From an uncultured Verrucomicrobia subdivision 3 bacterium (GTDB lineage Bacteria; Verrucomicrobiota; Verrucomicrobiia; Limisphaerales; UBA11358), in contig CAIXFY010000002.1 in assembly GCA_903918885.1 (NCBI GenBank), positions 1 through 37,181 of the forward strand: a stretch of DNA of 37,181 nucleotides, read 5' to 3'. The notes under the pieces were generated by a model. The model searched no databases. It saw only the letters and a list, made by a program, of their open reading frames with translations, and was not told the DNA's origin. Made by a program: the position numbers and the translations under genes. This document shows, one piece after another, positions 13,095 to 21,550 of the stretch; the stretch's first letter is position 1, and every line of letters starts with the position of its first letter.

Positions 13095-14047
13095 TGCTGT
13101 TGCGGGTCATCTTCATGGGCACGGCGGAATTGTCGTGCGCTAGCTTGGAAAAAATTTTCGCGGATAAAAAATTTCAAGTCGTTGCCGTCGTCACCCAGCC
13201 GGACAAGCCGAAAGGCCGCGAACTCAAGCTCACGCCGTCGCCGGTAAAAGTTTTGGCGGAGAAGTTAAATCTCCCGGTGCTGCAACCGCTCAAGGCACGC
13301 GATGAAAATTTCATCAACGAATTGCGCGGGCTGAAACCGGACTTGATGGTCGTCGTCGCCTACGGACAAATTCTGCCACAGTCGATTTTGGATTTGCCGC
13401 TGTATGGCTGCCTCAATGTTCACACTTCGCTCCTGCCGAAATATCGTGGTGCGGCACCGATTCAATGGGCGATCGCTGACGGCGAGCCGGAAACCGGCGT
13501 GACCATCATGAAGATGGATGCGGGGCTGGACACCGGGCCGATTCTTTCCATGCGCCGCACGCAGATTTTGCCGACGGATGACTCGCAGGTTTTGCACGAC
13601 CGTTTGGCTCTACTCGGCGCGGAGTTGCTGACCGAGACGATTCCTGATTACGTCGCCGCAAAGATTTTGCCGCAGCCGCAGCCGGCCATCGGTTCGACTT
13701 ACGCGACGAAGATCAAAAAGGAAGACGGTAAAATTGACTGGAACCAGTCGGCGGAACAAATCTCGAACCGGCTTCGCGCCTTCACGCCGTGGCCGGGGGC
13801 ATTCACGTTTCTTCAAGCCGAAGCCAAACCGCAGTTGCTAAAAATCTGGAAAGCCGAAGTTGTCGAACGTTCCGGCGTAGCTGGGGAGATTTTAGCCGCC
13901 GACAAAACCGGCATTGTTGTCGGCTGTGGTCAGAAGGCGTTGCGGATTTTGGAATTGCAGCGCGAAGGTGGCAAGCGGATGGGTGCAGAACAATTTCTCG
14001 TCGGCCATCCGCTGCAGCCCGGCCAGAAATTTGTCAGCGCGATCTGA
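13094..14047 (+). CDS. fmt: Methionyl-tRNA formyltransferase
   Basis: Formylates Met-tRNAfMet using 10-formyl-tetrahydrofolate, for translation initiation. The 317-residue product matches the family from V-I-F-M-G-T-A-E-L-S-C-A-S-L to the C-terminal domain. The catalytic triad is visible as N108 and H110 (L-N-V-H-T-S-L-L-P-K-Y-R-G-A-A-P-I-Q) and D146 (M-D-A-G-L-D-T-G-P-I). The linker K-I-D-W-N-Q-S-A-E-Q-I-S-N-R-L-R-A-F-T-P-W-P-G-A leads to the tRNA-binding C-domain. The third residue of the usual G-T-P-E-F motif is Ala (G-T-A-E-L). It overlaps the convergent arsC by 14 bases at its 3' end, with no terminator between them. Confidence 0.95.
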   Translation: MLLRVIFMGTAELSCASLEKIFADKKFQVVAVVTQPDKPKGRELKLTPSPVKVLAEKLNLPVLQPLKARDENFINELRGLKPDLMVVVAYGQILPQSILDLPLYGCLNVHTSLLPKYRGAAPIQWAIADGEPETGVTIMKMDAGLDTGPILSMRRTQILPTDDSQVLHDRLALLGAELLTETIPDYVAAKILPQPQPAIGSTYATKIKKEDGKIDWNQSAEQISNRLRAFTPWPGAFTFLQAEAKPQLLKIWKAEVVERSGVAGEILAADKTGIVVGCGQKALRILELQREGGKRMGAEQFLVGHPLQPGQKFVSAI

Positions 14048-14483
14048 GCGCGTCCTTCAAGCCGGCGGCGTAGGCTTCAAACACTCGGCGCATCTCATCG
14101 CGCACGGTGTGGAAACATTTTAAGATTTCTTCCTCACTGCCGGTGGCTTTCGCGGGATCAAAGAACGGCCAATGATGTCGGTTCAACTGGCCGGGAAAAA
14201 TCGGACACGCCTGATCCGCATTGCCGCAAACAGTGATGACGGTGTGAACCGGCTGCACCAGAAATTCCGTCAGCGGCTTCGAGCGGTGGTTGGAAATATC
14301 GATTCCGACTTCCGCCATGACCTTGATGGCGAGCGGATGGACATAACCGGCGGGTTTCGATCCAGCGCTCTGGACGTTCGCTCGTTCGCCCAGTGCGGCG
14401 CGCAAAAATCCTTCGCCGATATGGCTGCGGCAGGAGTTGCCGGTGCATAGAACGATAATGGTGGGCTTCGAATTGTTGGACAT
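14034..14483 (-). CDS. arsC: Thioredoxin-type arsenate reductase
   Basis: Reduces arsenate to arsenite in the cytosol. The 149-residue product has the low-molecular-weight phosphatase fold with the P-loop L-C-T-G-N-S-C-R-S (nucleophile C13, R19). The redox pair C86 and C93 lies in T-V-C-G-N-A-D-Q-A-C-P, matching the three-cysteine cascade of the thioredoxin-linked class. D108 in F-F-D-P-A-K is the expected acid. It is the last gene of arsR-arsM-acr3-arsC, 5 bases after the acr3 stop, so arsenite made here is handed to efflux or methylation by its neighbours. Confidence 0.94.
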   Translation of the reverse strand: MSNNSKPTIIVLCTGNSCRSHIGEGFLRAALGERANVQSAGSKPAGYVHPLAIKVMAEVGIDISNHRSKPLTEFLVQPVHTVITVCGNADQACPIFPGQLNRHHWPFFDPAKATGSEEEILKCFHTVRDEMRRVFEAYAAGLKDALRSR

Positions 14484-14488
14484 AAAAT

Positions 14489-15562
14489 TTAGTTGAGTTT
14501 CTCCTGATACCAGCCGCGTGACTGGTTGCAGATTTTACAGACGGACAACATCACCGGCACTTCCACGAGCACGCCGACGACCGTGGCCAGTGCCGCGCCG
14601 GAACTTGCTCCAAACAAAGTGATGGCGACAGCGACGGCCAGCTCAAAAAAATTACTCGCGCCGATGAGCGCACCCGGAGCGGCGACGTTGTGCGGCACAC
14701 GCAGTTTGAGCATGAGCAAATACGCCAGCGTGGAATTGAAATAAACCTGAATGACAATCGGCACGGCGAGCAGCAGCACCGCCAGCCAGCGCGTGGTCAG
14801 ATTCTCCGCTTGAAAAGCAAAGATCAAAACGAGCGTCAGCAGGAGCGCAAAAATTGTCACCGGTTGGAACTTCGGCAGAAAATTCTTCTCGAACCAGTCT
14901 TTGCCATGTGATTTCAGCAGCATGGTTCGCGTGAGCCAGCCGGCGGCCAGCGGGATGACAATAAACACCACGACGCTGGTGATCAGCACTTTTGAGGGCA
15001 CGACGACATTCGCCACGCCGCACAAAAACATCACGATGGGCGCGAACGCGACGAGCATGATGAGATCGTTCACCGCCACTTGCACAAGCGTATAAACCGG
15101 ATCGCCGTCGGTAAGATAGCTCCAGACGAACACCATCGCCGTGCAGGGCGCGGCGGCGAGGATGATGAGGCCGGCGGTGTATTCCTTCGCCAGCTCTGGT
15201 GAAATCCACGGCGCGAAAACATGCTGCATGAACAACCAGCCGAGGAACGCCATGCTGAACGGCTTCACCAGCCAGTTGACGAACAGCGTTACGGCCAATC
15301 CTTTCGGGCGTTTCGCCACGCCGCCGAGCGCGGTGAAATCCACCTTCAGCATCATCGGATAAATCATCAGCCAGATGAGCACGGCGATGGGCGCGTTGAC
15401 GTGCGAGCCGGAAACGAATTCCAATTCGCTCAAGTCCGCCGTGGAGCCGGGCGCAATTTTTCCGAACGCCACGCCGACCACCATGCAGAGAAAAACCCAG
15501 ACGGTCAGATAACGCTCGAAGAACGCGAGGCGCTTCGGGGTTGGTTGACTGGTGTTTTTCAT
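14489..15562 (-). CDS. acr3: ACR3-family arsenite efflux permease
   Basis: Pumps arsenite out across the inner membrane. The 357-residue product starts M-K-N-T-S-Q-P-T-P-K-R-L-A-F-F-E-R-Y-L and has about ten hydrophobic helices. The key cysteine C140 is in A-A-A-P-C-T-A-M-V-F-V-W-S-Y-L, followed by D-G-D-P-V-Y-T-L-V-Q-V-A-V-N-D. The conserved glutamate region near the end is S-N-F-F-E-L-A-V-A-V-A-I. The chosen ATG overlaps the arsM stop by 4 bases (ATGA). A longer in-frame extension upstream lies over arsM and has no conserved sequence, so it was rejected. ACR3 is also labelled arsB in some annotations. Confidence 0.94.
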   Translation of the reverse strand: MKNTSQPTPKRLAFFERYLTVWVFLCMVVGVAFGKIAPGSTADLSELEFVSGSHVNAPIAVLIWLMIYPMMLKVDFTALGGVAKRPKGLAVTLFVNWLVKPFSMAFLGWLFMQHVFAPWISPELAKEYTAGLIILAAAPCTAMVFVWSYLTDGDPVYTLVQVAVNDLIMLVAFAPIVMFLCGVANVVVPSKVLITSVVVFIVIPLAAGWLTRTMLLKSHGKDWFEKNFLPKFQPVTIFALLLTLVLIFAFQAENLTTRWLAVLLLAVPIVIQVYFNSTLAYLLMLKLRVPHNVAAPGALIGASNFFELAVAVAITLFGASSGAALATVVGVLVEVPVMLSVCKICNQSRGWYQEKLN

Positions 15563-16419
15563 GGCTTGCGCGCCTGCACTTCCAAGCTGGTGACATAGTC
15601 GGCCGGTTTGGCACCGGCGGGCAGAAGCCCGACCAGTTTTTTGTAAAGCGGATCTTCCCAGTCCGTTAGCGCCTCGACATAACCGGCCTTGGATTTGAGG
15701 ACAATGTCCGTTAAGCCGGCATCTTTTGTCATGCGTCCGGTTTCGGAAACCAGCACCGCGCCGGCCACGCAGCCGATCATCGCTTCCACCATCTTCAGGA
15801 CTTCCGCCGGCAACGGCCTGAGCAACGCCATGTCCGACACGGCCACGCGGCCGCCGGGCTTGAGCACGCGGGCGATTTCGCGCCAGACTTGCGCCTTGTC
15901 GGGCGAAAGGTTGATGACGCAATTGGAGATGATGACATCCACGGAATGGTCGGCGACCGGCAGGTGTTCGATTTCGCCGAGGCGAAATTCCACGTTGTCG
16001 AACCCGGTTTCCTTCCGGTAATGCGCGATGTTCCCGCGCGCCTTCGTGAGCATTTCCGGCGTCATGTCCACGCCAATGGCGCGGCCCGTCGCTCCGACTT
16101 TTCGTCCAGCGATAAAAATGTCGAAGCCGCCGCCCGCGCCGAGGTCGAGGACGATTTCGCCGGGCTGCAAGGCGGCGAGCGCGGCGGGATTGCCGCAGGA
16201 AAGCCCCATGTTCACGCCATCGGGCAAGGCTTTAAGCTCTTCGACGGTGTAGCCGAGTTCGCGCGCGAGCTTCTCCGCTTCCTGCGGCGTGGAGCCGCAG
16301 CAGGAGACTCCGGGGCCGCAGCCGCCGGCGCTGGTTTCTTGCGCGATTTTGGTGTAGCCCTCGCGCACCAGTTGGCGCAGGGAATCAGTCGGATGATCGG
16401 TGGAAAGGGAGGTCTTCAT
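15559..16419 (-). CDS. arsM: Arsenite S-adenosylmethionine methyltransferase
   Basis: Methylates arsenite with S-adenosylmethionine, giving methylated and volatile arsenic species. The 286-residue product has the Rossmann SAM site V-L-D-L-G-A-G-G-G-F-D and V-D-M-T-P-E-M-L. The three arsenite-binding cysteines of the family are visible as C75 (G-L-S-C-G-N-P), C167 (S-N-C-V-I-N-L) and C217 (I-G-C-V-A-G-A). An extra cysteine cluster near residues 34-41 (G-G-C-G-P-G-V-S-C-C-G) is also usual in bacterial ArsM. It lies 3 bases after arsR and overlaps acr3. Confidence 0.95.
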   Translation of the reverse strand: MKTSLSTDHPTDSLRQLVREGYTKIAQETSAGGCGPGVSCCGSTPQEAEKLARELGYTVEELKALPDGVNMGLSCGNPAALAALQPGEIVLDLGAGGGFDIFIAGRKVGATGRAIGVDMTPEMLTKARGNIAHYRKETGFDNVEFRLGEIEHLPVADHSVDVIISNCVINLSPDKAQVWREIARVLKPGGRVAVSDMALLRPLPAEVLKMVEAMIGCVAGAVLVSETGRMTKDAGLTDIVLKSKAGYVEALTDWEDPLYKKLVGLLPAGAKPADYVTSLEVQARKP

Positions 16420-16422
16420 AAT

Positions 16423-16788
16423 TCAACAACATTTCTGACGGCGACAGATCACCGCCAGGTCGGTTTTCAAAATCTGCTTCAATTTTTTGATGTCCGCTTT
16501 GGTCTCGGCGCTCTTGGCCAGCGATTTGTGAACCCAGTCCAGCGCCTCGCGCACGGCTACGGGTGCGGATTTGTCCGGCAGCCGGTAATAAACCCAGCGT
16601 TCGGACTTTCGTGAGAGAATTAAATGCGCGTGATGTAAAATGGAAAGATGCTTGGAGACCGTGGATGGCGCGAAACTAAACAGTTCCGTGATCTGGCAGA
16701 CGCAGAGTTCGCCTTGGCGCAGCGCGAGCAGAACTCGCACCCGGTTCGGGTCGGACAACGCCTTGGTGATGGCCATGAATTCCCGCAT
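16423..16788 (-). CDS. arsR: ArsR-family arsenic-responsive repressor
   Basis: Winged-helix repressor released from DNA by arsenite. The 121-residue product has A-L-S-D-P-N-R-V-R-V-L-L-A-L, a recognition helix region F-A-P-S-T-V-S-K-H-L-S-I-L, and the wing V-Y-Y-R-L. Metal-binding thiols are likely C29 and C31 (E-L-C-V-C-Q-I) with further cysteines at the C-terminus (C115, C120, C121). It is first in the operon arsR-arsM-acr3-arsC. An 18-bp dyad plus spacer lies just before its ATG (see 16797-16816), as expected for autoregulation. Confidence 0.94.
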   Translation of the reverse strand: MREFMAITKALSDPNRVRVLLALRQGELCVCQITELFSFAPSTVSKHLSILHHAHLILSRKSERWVYYRLPDKSAPVAVREALDWVHKSLAKSAETKADIKKLKQILKTDLAVICRRQKCC

Positions 16789-16796
16789 ATAAAGTC

Positions 16797-16816
16797 ATTT
16801 CGTCAAATGACGAAAT
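16797..16816 (-). promoter_or_regulatory. Likely ArsR operator and promoter region
   Basis: ATTTCGTCA and TGACGAAAT form a perfect 9-bp inverted repeat with a 2-nt spacer, 9 bases before the arsR ATG. On the minus strand a TTGTCA (-35-like) lies upstream with TTTATA or TATATT (-10-like) touching the dyad, so a bound repressor would block polymerase. The site is between arsR and phoU and is the only dyad in the gap. Confidence 0.7.
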
Positions 16817-16859
16817 ATAAATGCAGGAAAACTGATTTTTGACAAGCGGAAAGTTGCGG

Positions 16860-17540
16860 TCAGGCGGCGCTGGAGATGGCCTGAATTTTGATTCCGGGAT
16901 GGCGGATGTCCTGCGCTTCGCAAAGATAGACGACTTCCTCGGCTATGTTCTTGGCGTGGTCGGCGATTCGCTCCAAGCTCTTCGTAGCAACAATCCAATG
17001 CAGACAGCGGGCGATGGTGTCGGGATTGGTCATCATGTGCTGCGCAAGCAACTCCTGCAACTGGTGGTTCAGTGCGTCCACTTCCTTGTCGCGCGGGATG
17101 ATGGCGCGGGCGGCGATGGGATCTCGGTTGACGAAGGAGTCGAGTGCGTCCTTGACCATGGAGAGCGACAGCCGAGCCATGCGAGTGAGGTCGAGGTGGA
17201 TTTTTACCGGCGGTTCTTGGGAAAGGTCGCGGGCGCGTTTAGCAATCTTAGTGGCCTCGTCGCCGATGCGCTCGAGGTTCTGGGAGATTTTCATCGCAAC
17301 GGTGACGAGGCGGAGGTTGGTGGCGAGTGGCGCGCGGGTCAAAAGATGGATGGCCATCTCGTCAATCTCGCGTTCGTATTGGTCAATCACATCGTCGTCG
17401 GCCTTCACACGCAGGGCGAGGTCGTGGTCGCGCTGCATGAGCGCCTGGACTGATTCGTTGACGGCGGTTTCCGCGCGGCTGGCCATCAGCAGCAGTTTTT
17501 GTTGCAGTGCGTCGAGACCTGATTCAAATGGGTTTTCCAT
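16860..17540 (-). CDS. phoU: Phosphate signalling protein PhoU
   Basis: PhoU links the Pst transporter to the PhoR sensor kinase and damps the phosphate response. The 226-residue all-helical product has the two tandem PhoU repeats: L-E-R-I-G-D-E-A-T-K-I-A-K (~91-103) and L-E-R-I-A-D-H-A-K-N-I-A-E-E (~194-207), each with the metal-binding E-x-x-x-D pattern. Start M-E-N-P-F-E-S-G-L is standard. It follows pstB by 20 bases as the last gene of pstSCAB-phoU. No phoB/phoR genes lie in the window. Confidence 0.94.
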   Translation of the reverse strand: MENPFESGLDALQQKLLLMASRAETAVNESVQALMQRDHDLALRVKADDDVIDQYEREIDEMAIHLLTRAPLATNLRLVTVAMKISQNLERIGDEATKIAKRARDLSQEPPVKIHLDLTRMARLSLSMVKDALDSFVNRDPIAARAIIPRDKEVDALNHQLQELLAQHMMTNPDTIARCLHWIVATKSLERIADHAKNIAEEVVYLCEAQDIRHPGIKIQAISSAA

Positions 17541-17560
17541 GATGTTTTTAAAAATCTAAC

Positions 17561-18376
17561 TCAACCAAACCGGCCTGTCACATAATCTTCCGTCTGCCGT
17601 TTGGACGGGTTGGTAAAAATCTTCGCGGTCGTGTCGAACTCGATGAGTTCGCCGATGTAGAAAAAGGCGGTGTAATCCGAGATGCGCGCGGCCTGCTGCA
17701 TGTTGTGCGTGACGATGACGATGGTGAACTCCTTTTTCAATTCCAAAATCAACTCCTCGATGCGTGCGGTTGCGAGCGGGTCGAGCGCGCTGGCGGGTTC
17801 GTCCATCAAAATGATTTCCGGGCGGATGGCGATGGCGCGGGCGATGCACAACCGCTGCTGCTGCCCGCCGGAAAGTCCGAGCGCGCTGCTGTGCAACCGG
17901 TCTTTGACCTCGTCCCACAAGGCTGCGCCGCGCAGGCTCTTTTCCACGACGGCATCCAGTTCGGATTTCGCCTTCATGCCGTGCAGGCGCAGGCCGTAGG
18001 CGACGTTTTCGTAGATGGATTTCGGGAACGGGTTGGATTTCTGGAACACCATGCCCACGCGCTTGCGTAGTTCAATGGCGTCCACGTCCTTCGCGTAAAT
18101 GTCGTGTCCGCCGATCTTGCACGAGCCTTCGATGCGGACGTTGTCGATGAGGTCGTTCATGCGGTTCAGGCAGCGGAGCAGGGTGGATTTGCCGCAACCG
18201 GACGGCCCGATGAACGCGGTGACCACCTTCTCGCCGAGGCCGAGCGAAATGTTCTTCAGCGCCTTGCTCGCGCCGTAGTAGAGCGAAAGATTTTCAATCG
18301 CAATGAGCGGTGCGCTGGCGGAAACCGTGGTGGCGGTTCCCGGCAAATTCATTTTGGGCATCGTGATTTCAGCCAT
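17561..18376 (-). CDS. pstB: Phosphate ABC transporter ATP-binding protein PstB
   Basis: Energises phosphate import. The 271-residue product shows Walker A (G-P-S-G-C-G-K-S-T), Q-loop ([12 protein letters not shown]), signature L-S-G-G-Q-Q-Q-R, Walker B (I-I-L-M-D-E-P) and switch His (V-T-H-N-M-Q-Q-A). The PstB-specific sequence N-R-M-N-D-L is also present. Start M-A-E-I-T-M-P-K-M at 18376 leaves 8 bases after the pstA stop. An upstream in-frame extension is only an antisense-frame artefact of pstA. It forms the transporter with PstA and PstC. Confidence 0.95.
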   Translation of the reverse strand: MAEITMPKMNLPGTATTVSASAPLIAIENLSLYYGASKALKNISLGLGEKVVTAFIGPSGCGKSTLLRCLNRMNDLIDNVRIEGSCKIGGHDIYAKDVDAIELRKRVGMVFQKSNPFPKSIYENVAYGLRLHGMKAKSELDAVVEKSLRGAALWDEVKDRLHSSALGLSGGQQQRLCIARAIAIRPEIILMDEPASALDPLATARIEELILELKKEFTIVIVTHNMQQAARISDYTAFFYIGELIEFDTTAKIFTNPSKRQTEDYVTGRFG

Positions 18377-18384
18377 AATTCTAA

Positions 18385-19374
18385 TCAATGCATCGACCGC
18401 ATCTTCTTCCGGATGTTCGACCGGATGAGCACGGCGACGAGGTTCAACGCAAAAGTCAAAATCAGCAACACCAGAACCGTCGCGTAAAGAATCGGCCGCG
18501 TCTGTTCGATGTTCGGCGACTGCGTGGACAAAACAAAAACATGGTAGCCCAAATCCATGAACTGGTCGCTCAAGTGGCTCGGCAGCGACGCCATGTAATA
18601 CGCCACGCCGGTGAACAGAATCGGCGCGACTTCGCCCGCAGCGCGGCTGACGGCGAGGATGCCACCGGTCAAAATGCCCGGCAGCGCTTGCGGCAGCACG
18701 ACGCGCAGGATGGTTTGTAATTTTGTCGCGCCGAGCGCTAGGCTGGCTTCGCGTAGGCCGGCGGGAATGGCTTTCAAAGATTCTTCCGTGGCGACAATGA
18801 CGACCGGCAGCGTCATCACCGCGAGCGTGAGCGACGCCCAGACCAAGGCGGGTTGCCCCCAAACGGCGTCGGTGTTGTGCAAAATCTTGTCCAGATTTTT
18901 GCCGACGAAGTTGATGAAAAAGCCGAGGCCGAACAGGCCGAAGACGATGGATGGCACGCCGGCGAGGTTGTTGACGGCGGCGCGAATGATGCGGGTGAGC
19001 AGGGAGGTGTTGGCCGCGTATTCCGTCAGGTAAATAGCGGTGATGACGCCAACGGGAATCACGAAAATCGTCATCACGATTACGCGGATGGAAGTGCCGA
19101 CAATCATTGGCAGCACGCCGGTGGTGTTGGCGTCAAAGAAATCCTTTTTCGGAATCGTCGAGACGAAATGCCACGAGATGGCGCTCCAGCCGTTGATGCC
19201 GATGTTCAGTAGAATCGTTGCGAGAATGGCCACGATGAGCCAGGTGGCCGCGCCGGTGAGTCCGCTGAAAAAGAACGACCAGAAGTCGAACTTCTCCGCA
19301 CGGAAATTCCGCGTGAACCGCGTCGTGTCGGCGGATTTCTCCGGCAGATATTCGGAAGGCGTGAGCGTGTTCAC
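18385..19374 (-). CDS. pstA: Phosphate ABC transporter permease PstA
   Basis: One of two membrane subunits of the phosphate importer. The 329-residue product has six or so helices, with an N-terminal cytosolic arm of about 30 residues and a large periplasmic loop after the first helix. The permease EAA-like loop [18 protein letters not shown] is clear, as is the [15 protein letters not shown] segment typical of PstA. Its start overlaps the pstC stop by 4 bases. Confidence 0.94.
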   Translation of the reverse strand: MNTLTPSEYLPEKSADTTRFTRNFRAEKFDFWSFFFSGLTGAATWLIVAILATILLNIGINGWSAISWHFVSTIPKKDFFDANTTGVLPMIVGTSIRVIVMTIFVIPVGVITAIYLTEYAANTSLLTRIIRAAVNNLAGVPSIVFGLFGLGFFINFVGKNLDKILHNTDAVWGQPALVWASLTLAVMTLPVVIVATEESLKAIPAGLREASLALGATKLQTILRVVLPQALPGILTGGILAVSRAAGEVAPILFTGVAYYMASLPSHLSDQFMDLGYHVFVLSTQSPNIEQTRPILYATVLVLLILTFALNLVAVLIRSNIRKKMRSMH

Positions 19375-20561
19375 TTTTTGCCCTCCAGCTTTTGCTTGAA
19401 GCGATGGATGACAAAATCGCCCGCCATGTTGGAAAGAAAAGTCGCGGCGAACAGCAGCGCGCCCAGCAAAAAGAGGATGCGGTAGTGCGGTCCGCCGGAG
19501 ACGGCTTCGGCCATTTCGGCGGCGATGGTCGTCGTGATGCTGCGCGCCGAATCAAAAATGCTCCATGACATCACGCTCGCGGAGCAAACCATCAGCACTA
19601 TCATCGTCTCGCCGATGGCGCGGCCGAAGCCGAGCACCGCCGCCGCGAAAACGCCCGGCAGCGCGGCGGGCAGGACGATTTGCCACGCGGTCTGCCAGCG
19701 CGACGCACCAAGCGCGAGCGCGCCCTGCGTGTAGGCGCGCGGCACGCTGGTGAGCGCGTCTTCTGCGATGGAAAAAATCACGGGAATGACCGCGAAGCCG
19801 AGCGCGATGCCGGCGACGAAGGCGTTGAGCCGCGTCTGATAATGGAAAATGCTTTGCAGCACCGTCGCCATGACGAGCAGCGCGAAAAAACCGACGACGA
19901 CGGAGGGAATGCCGGAGAGCATTTCGATGACCGGCTTCAAAATTTCGCGGGTGCGCGGGCGGGCGAGCTGCGAAACATAAATCGCCGCGCCGACGGCGAG
20001 CGGCACGGCGAAGAAAAGGCCAATCAAAGTGACTTTTAGCGTGCCGACGAAAAGCGGGATGATGTTGAATTTTTTGACTTGGCCGACGGGTTGCCAGATG
20101 TGTTCGGGTTTGTCGTAGCCGCTCCATTGATGCGCTTTGAGGAGGTATTGCCACTCGGTGGTGTTGATGCGCGCGTCGGGGTCGTTGCGAAATTCTTCGG
20201 GAATGTCGTTCTGCGCTTCGACTTTCACATCCATCAGCGAGCGCAGGGTTTCCTTGCTCATCCTGGCCAACTGGTCTGGCGTGATTTCAAGGTAGGCTTC
20301 CAGTTCGGCGGCGGAGTGTTTGTCGACTTCATCCGGCGGAATCGGTTTCTGCACGAGCGCGGTATTGGTCTCGCCGAAAAGGACAGGCAGGGCTTCGCGT
20401 GCGACGAAGAGGAAAATCAGCAGCACCATCAGAATCGCCGAGAGCGAGACGAGGAAGATGAATTTTTCCGCAAGCCATTCTGCCGGCCGTGCTTTGTGGC
20501 CACGGTGAATGCCCATCCAACCATGCGAACGGCTATCGAGATTGTTGGCGGGCGGATTCAA
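19371..20561 (-). CDS. pstC: Phosphate ABC transporter permease PstC with a large periplasmic insert
   Basis: Second membrane subunit of the Pst importer. The 396-residue product has the first helix at ~34-54 (F-I-F-L-V-S-L-S-A-I-L-M-V-L-L-I-F-L-F) and then ~115 mostly polar residues (~55-165) before the next helix; PstC usually has a short loop here and ~300-320 residues. The core has M-L-S-G-I-P-S-V-V-V-G-F-F-A-L, the EAA loop Y-T-Q-G-A-L-A-L-G-A-S-R-W-Q-T-A and G-R-A-I-G-E-T-M-I-V-L. The insert contains L-E-I-T-P-D-Q-L-A-R-M and W-Q-Y-L-L-K-A-H-Q-W-S-G-Y. Similar long loops occur in some PVC-group Pst permeases to my recollection. It follows pstS after a 91-nt gap with a stem-loop. Confidence 0.92.
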   Translation of the reverse strand: MNPPANNLDSRSHGWMGIHRGHKARPAEWLAEKFIFLVSLSAILMVLLIFLFVAREALPVLFGETNTALVQKPIPPDEVDKHSAAELEAYLEITPDQLARMSKETLRSLMDVKVEAQNDIPEEFRNDPDARINTTEWQYLLKAHQWSGYDKPEHIWQPVGQVKKFNIIPLFVGTLKVTLIGLFFAVPLAVGAAIYVSQLARPRTREILKPVIEMLSGIPSVVVGFFALLVMATVLQSIFHYQTRLNAFVAGIALGFAVIPVIFSIAEDALTSVPRAYTQGALALGASRWQTAWQIVLPAALPGVFAAAVLGFGRAIGETMIVLMVCSASVMSWSIFDSARSITTTIAAEMAEAVSGGPHYRILFLLGALLFAATFLSNMAGDFVIHRFKQKLEGKK

Positions 20562-20578
20562 GCGGTTTAAAAGTTAGA

Positions 20579-20619
20579 CGGGCGGCACGGGAATCTCAAT
20601 GGAGAAACCGCACCGCCCG
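20579..20619 (-). other. Stem-loop between pstS and pstC
   Basis: CGGGCGG (20579-20585) pairs with CCGCCCG (20613-20619); inside, after a small symmetric internal loop, GG/CC adds to the stem. No T-run follows. An mRNA hairpin in this place would favour higher PstS than PstCAB levels by stopping 3' decay or attenuating, which is common in binding-protein operons; this role is inferred. Confidence 0.5.
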
Positions 20620-20652
20620 CAAGGATGATCGTTGGAGGAACAGTCGATCAAA

Positions 20653-21495
20653 TCAATTGCTGCGGAGGTTTTTCGGCAACGGATAGTAGCCGATGTCCTT
20701 GACATACTTTTGGCCGTCGTCACTGCGAATCCAACTCAAGTAGGCGGCGATTTCGCCCTTGTCCTTGGCGGGATCAACGTAAACAAACAAATGACGCCAA
20801 ATCGGATAGGTTCCGTTCATCACAGTTTCTTCGGTCGGCGAGATGGCCGGTGAAGCATCCGTCTTTTTGATGGCGAGCAGTTTGCTGCTGCCGCCGTAGG
20901 CTGCGCCTCCGTAGCCGATGCCGTTTTTGTCCTTCATCACGGCCTGCACGATGGCGGCGGTGCCGGGCATGGTCTGCGCGCTAGCGGCGAAGTCCTTACC
21001 TTTGAGGACGTGTTCCTTGAAGAACTCGTAGGTGCCGGAGCTATTTTCACGGCTGTAAACCGTGATGGGAGCGTCCGGACCGCCAACTTCCTTCCAGTTT
21101 TTAATCTTGCCGGTGAAGATGCCACCAACCTGATCAAGGGTCAGTTCCTTCAAGGAGTTTTCCGGGTTCACATAAACGGACAAGCCGTCGAGTGCAACCT
21201 TGTATTCGGTCGGCCGGGCGTTGAAGGCCACGATACACTTCTGCAATTCAGCCGCTTTGATTTTGCGTGAGGCGTCGCAGAGGTCGGTGGTTTGGTTTTG
21301 CAACGCGGCAAAGCCGATGCCGGAACCGCCGCCGGAGACTTGGATTTTCACGTCGGTATGCTGACTCATGTAAACCTCGGCCCATTTTTGGGCGAGGATG
21401 ACAAGGGTATCAGAACCTTTGACAGTGATGTTGCCAGCCAGTGCGGAGACGCTGGTGGCTGCCGCGAGGGCGAGGATGAATAATGATTTTTTCAT
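20653..21495 (-). CDS. pstS: Periplasmic phosphate-binding protein PstS
   Basis: Captures phosphate for the Pst importer. The ~280-residue product has a signal peptide (M-K-K-S-L-F-I-L-A-L-A-A-A-T-S-V-S-A-L-A) followed by N-I-T-V-K-G-S-D-T-L, the phosphate-loop start. G-G-G-S-G-I-G-F-A-A-L, the R-E-N-S-S-G-T-Y-E-F-F loop and G-T-A-A-I-V-Q-A-V complete the binding site. ATG at 21495 gives a clean signal peptide; a TTG two codons upstream is less likely. It is preceded by its own Pho-box-like repeats (21521-21549) in the short gap after the porin gene. Confidence 0.94.
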   Translation of the reverse strand: MKKSLFILALAAATSVSALAGNITVKGSDTLVILAQKWAEVYMSQHTDVKIQVSGGGSGIGFAALQNQTTDLCDASRKIKAAELQKCIVAFNARPTEYKVALDGLSVYVNPENSLKELTLDQVGGIFTGKIKNWKEVGGPDAPITVYSRENSSGTYEFFKEHVLKGKDFAASAQTMPGTAAIVQAVMKDKNGIGYGGAAYGGSSKLLAIKKTDASPAISPTEETVMNGTYPIWRHLFVYVDPAKDKGEIAAYLSWIRSDDGQKYVKDIGYYPLPKNLRSN

Positions 21496-21520
21496 GTGCA
21501 ATTATTATGACGGAATGGTG

Positions 21521-21549
21521 GTCGTTTTGTTTGTTACAATTTGGTGACT
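21521..21549 (-). promoter_or_regulatory. Pho-box-like repeats before pstS
   Basis: On the minus strand AGTCACC (21549-21543), a 4-nt AAAT, and TGTAACA (21538-21532) form two 7-nt units with 11-nt phasing, with a weaker third unit (AAACGAC) at 21527-21521. The 7-4-7 layout is that of the enterobacterial PhoB site. CATAAT, a fair -10 element, lies 11 bases further on. TGTAACA is also present in the array before the porin. Confidence 0.55.
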
Positions 21550-21550
21550 T

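Noticed and set aside
14489-15922. Longer N-terminus for ACR3
   Set aside because: The extra ~120 residues overlap arsM in another frame and are not hydrophobic or conserved; ATG at 15562 with a 4-nt overlap is standard.
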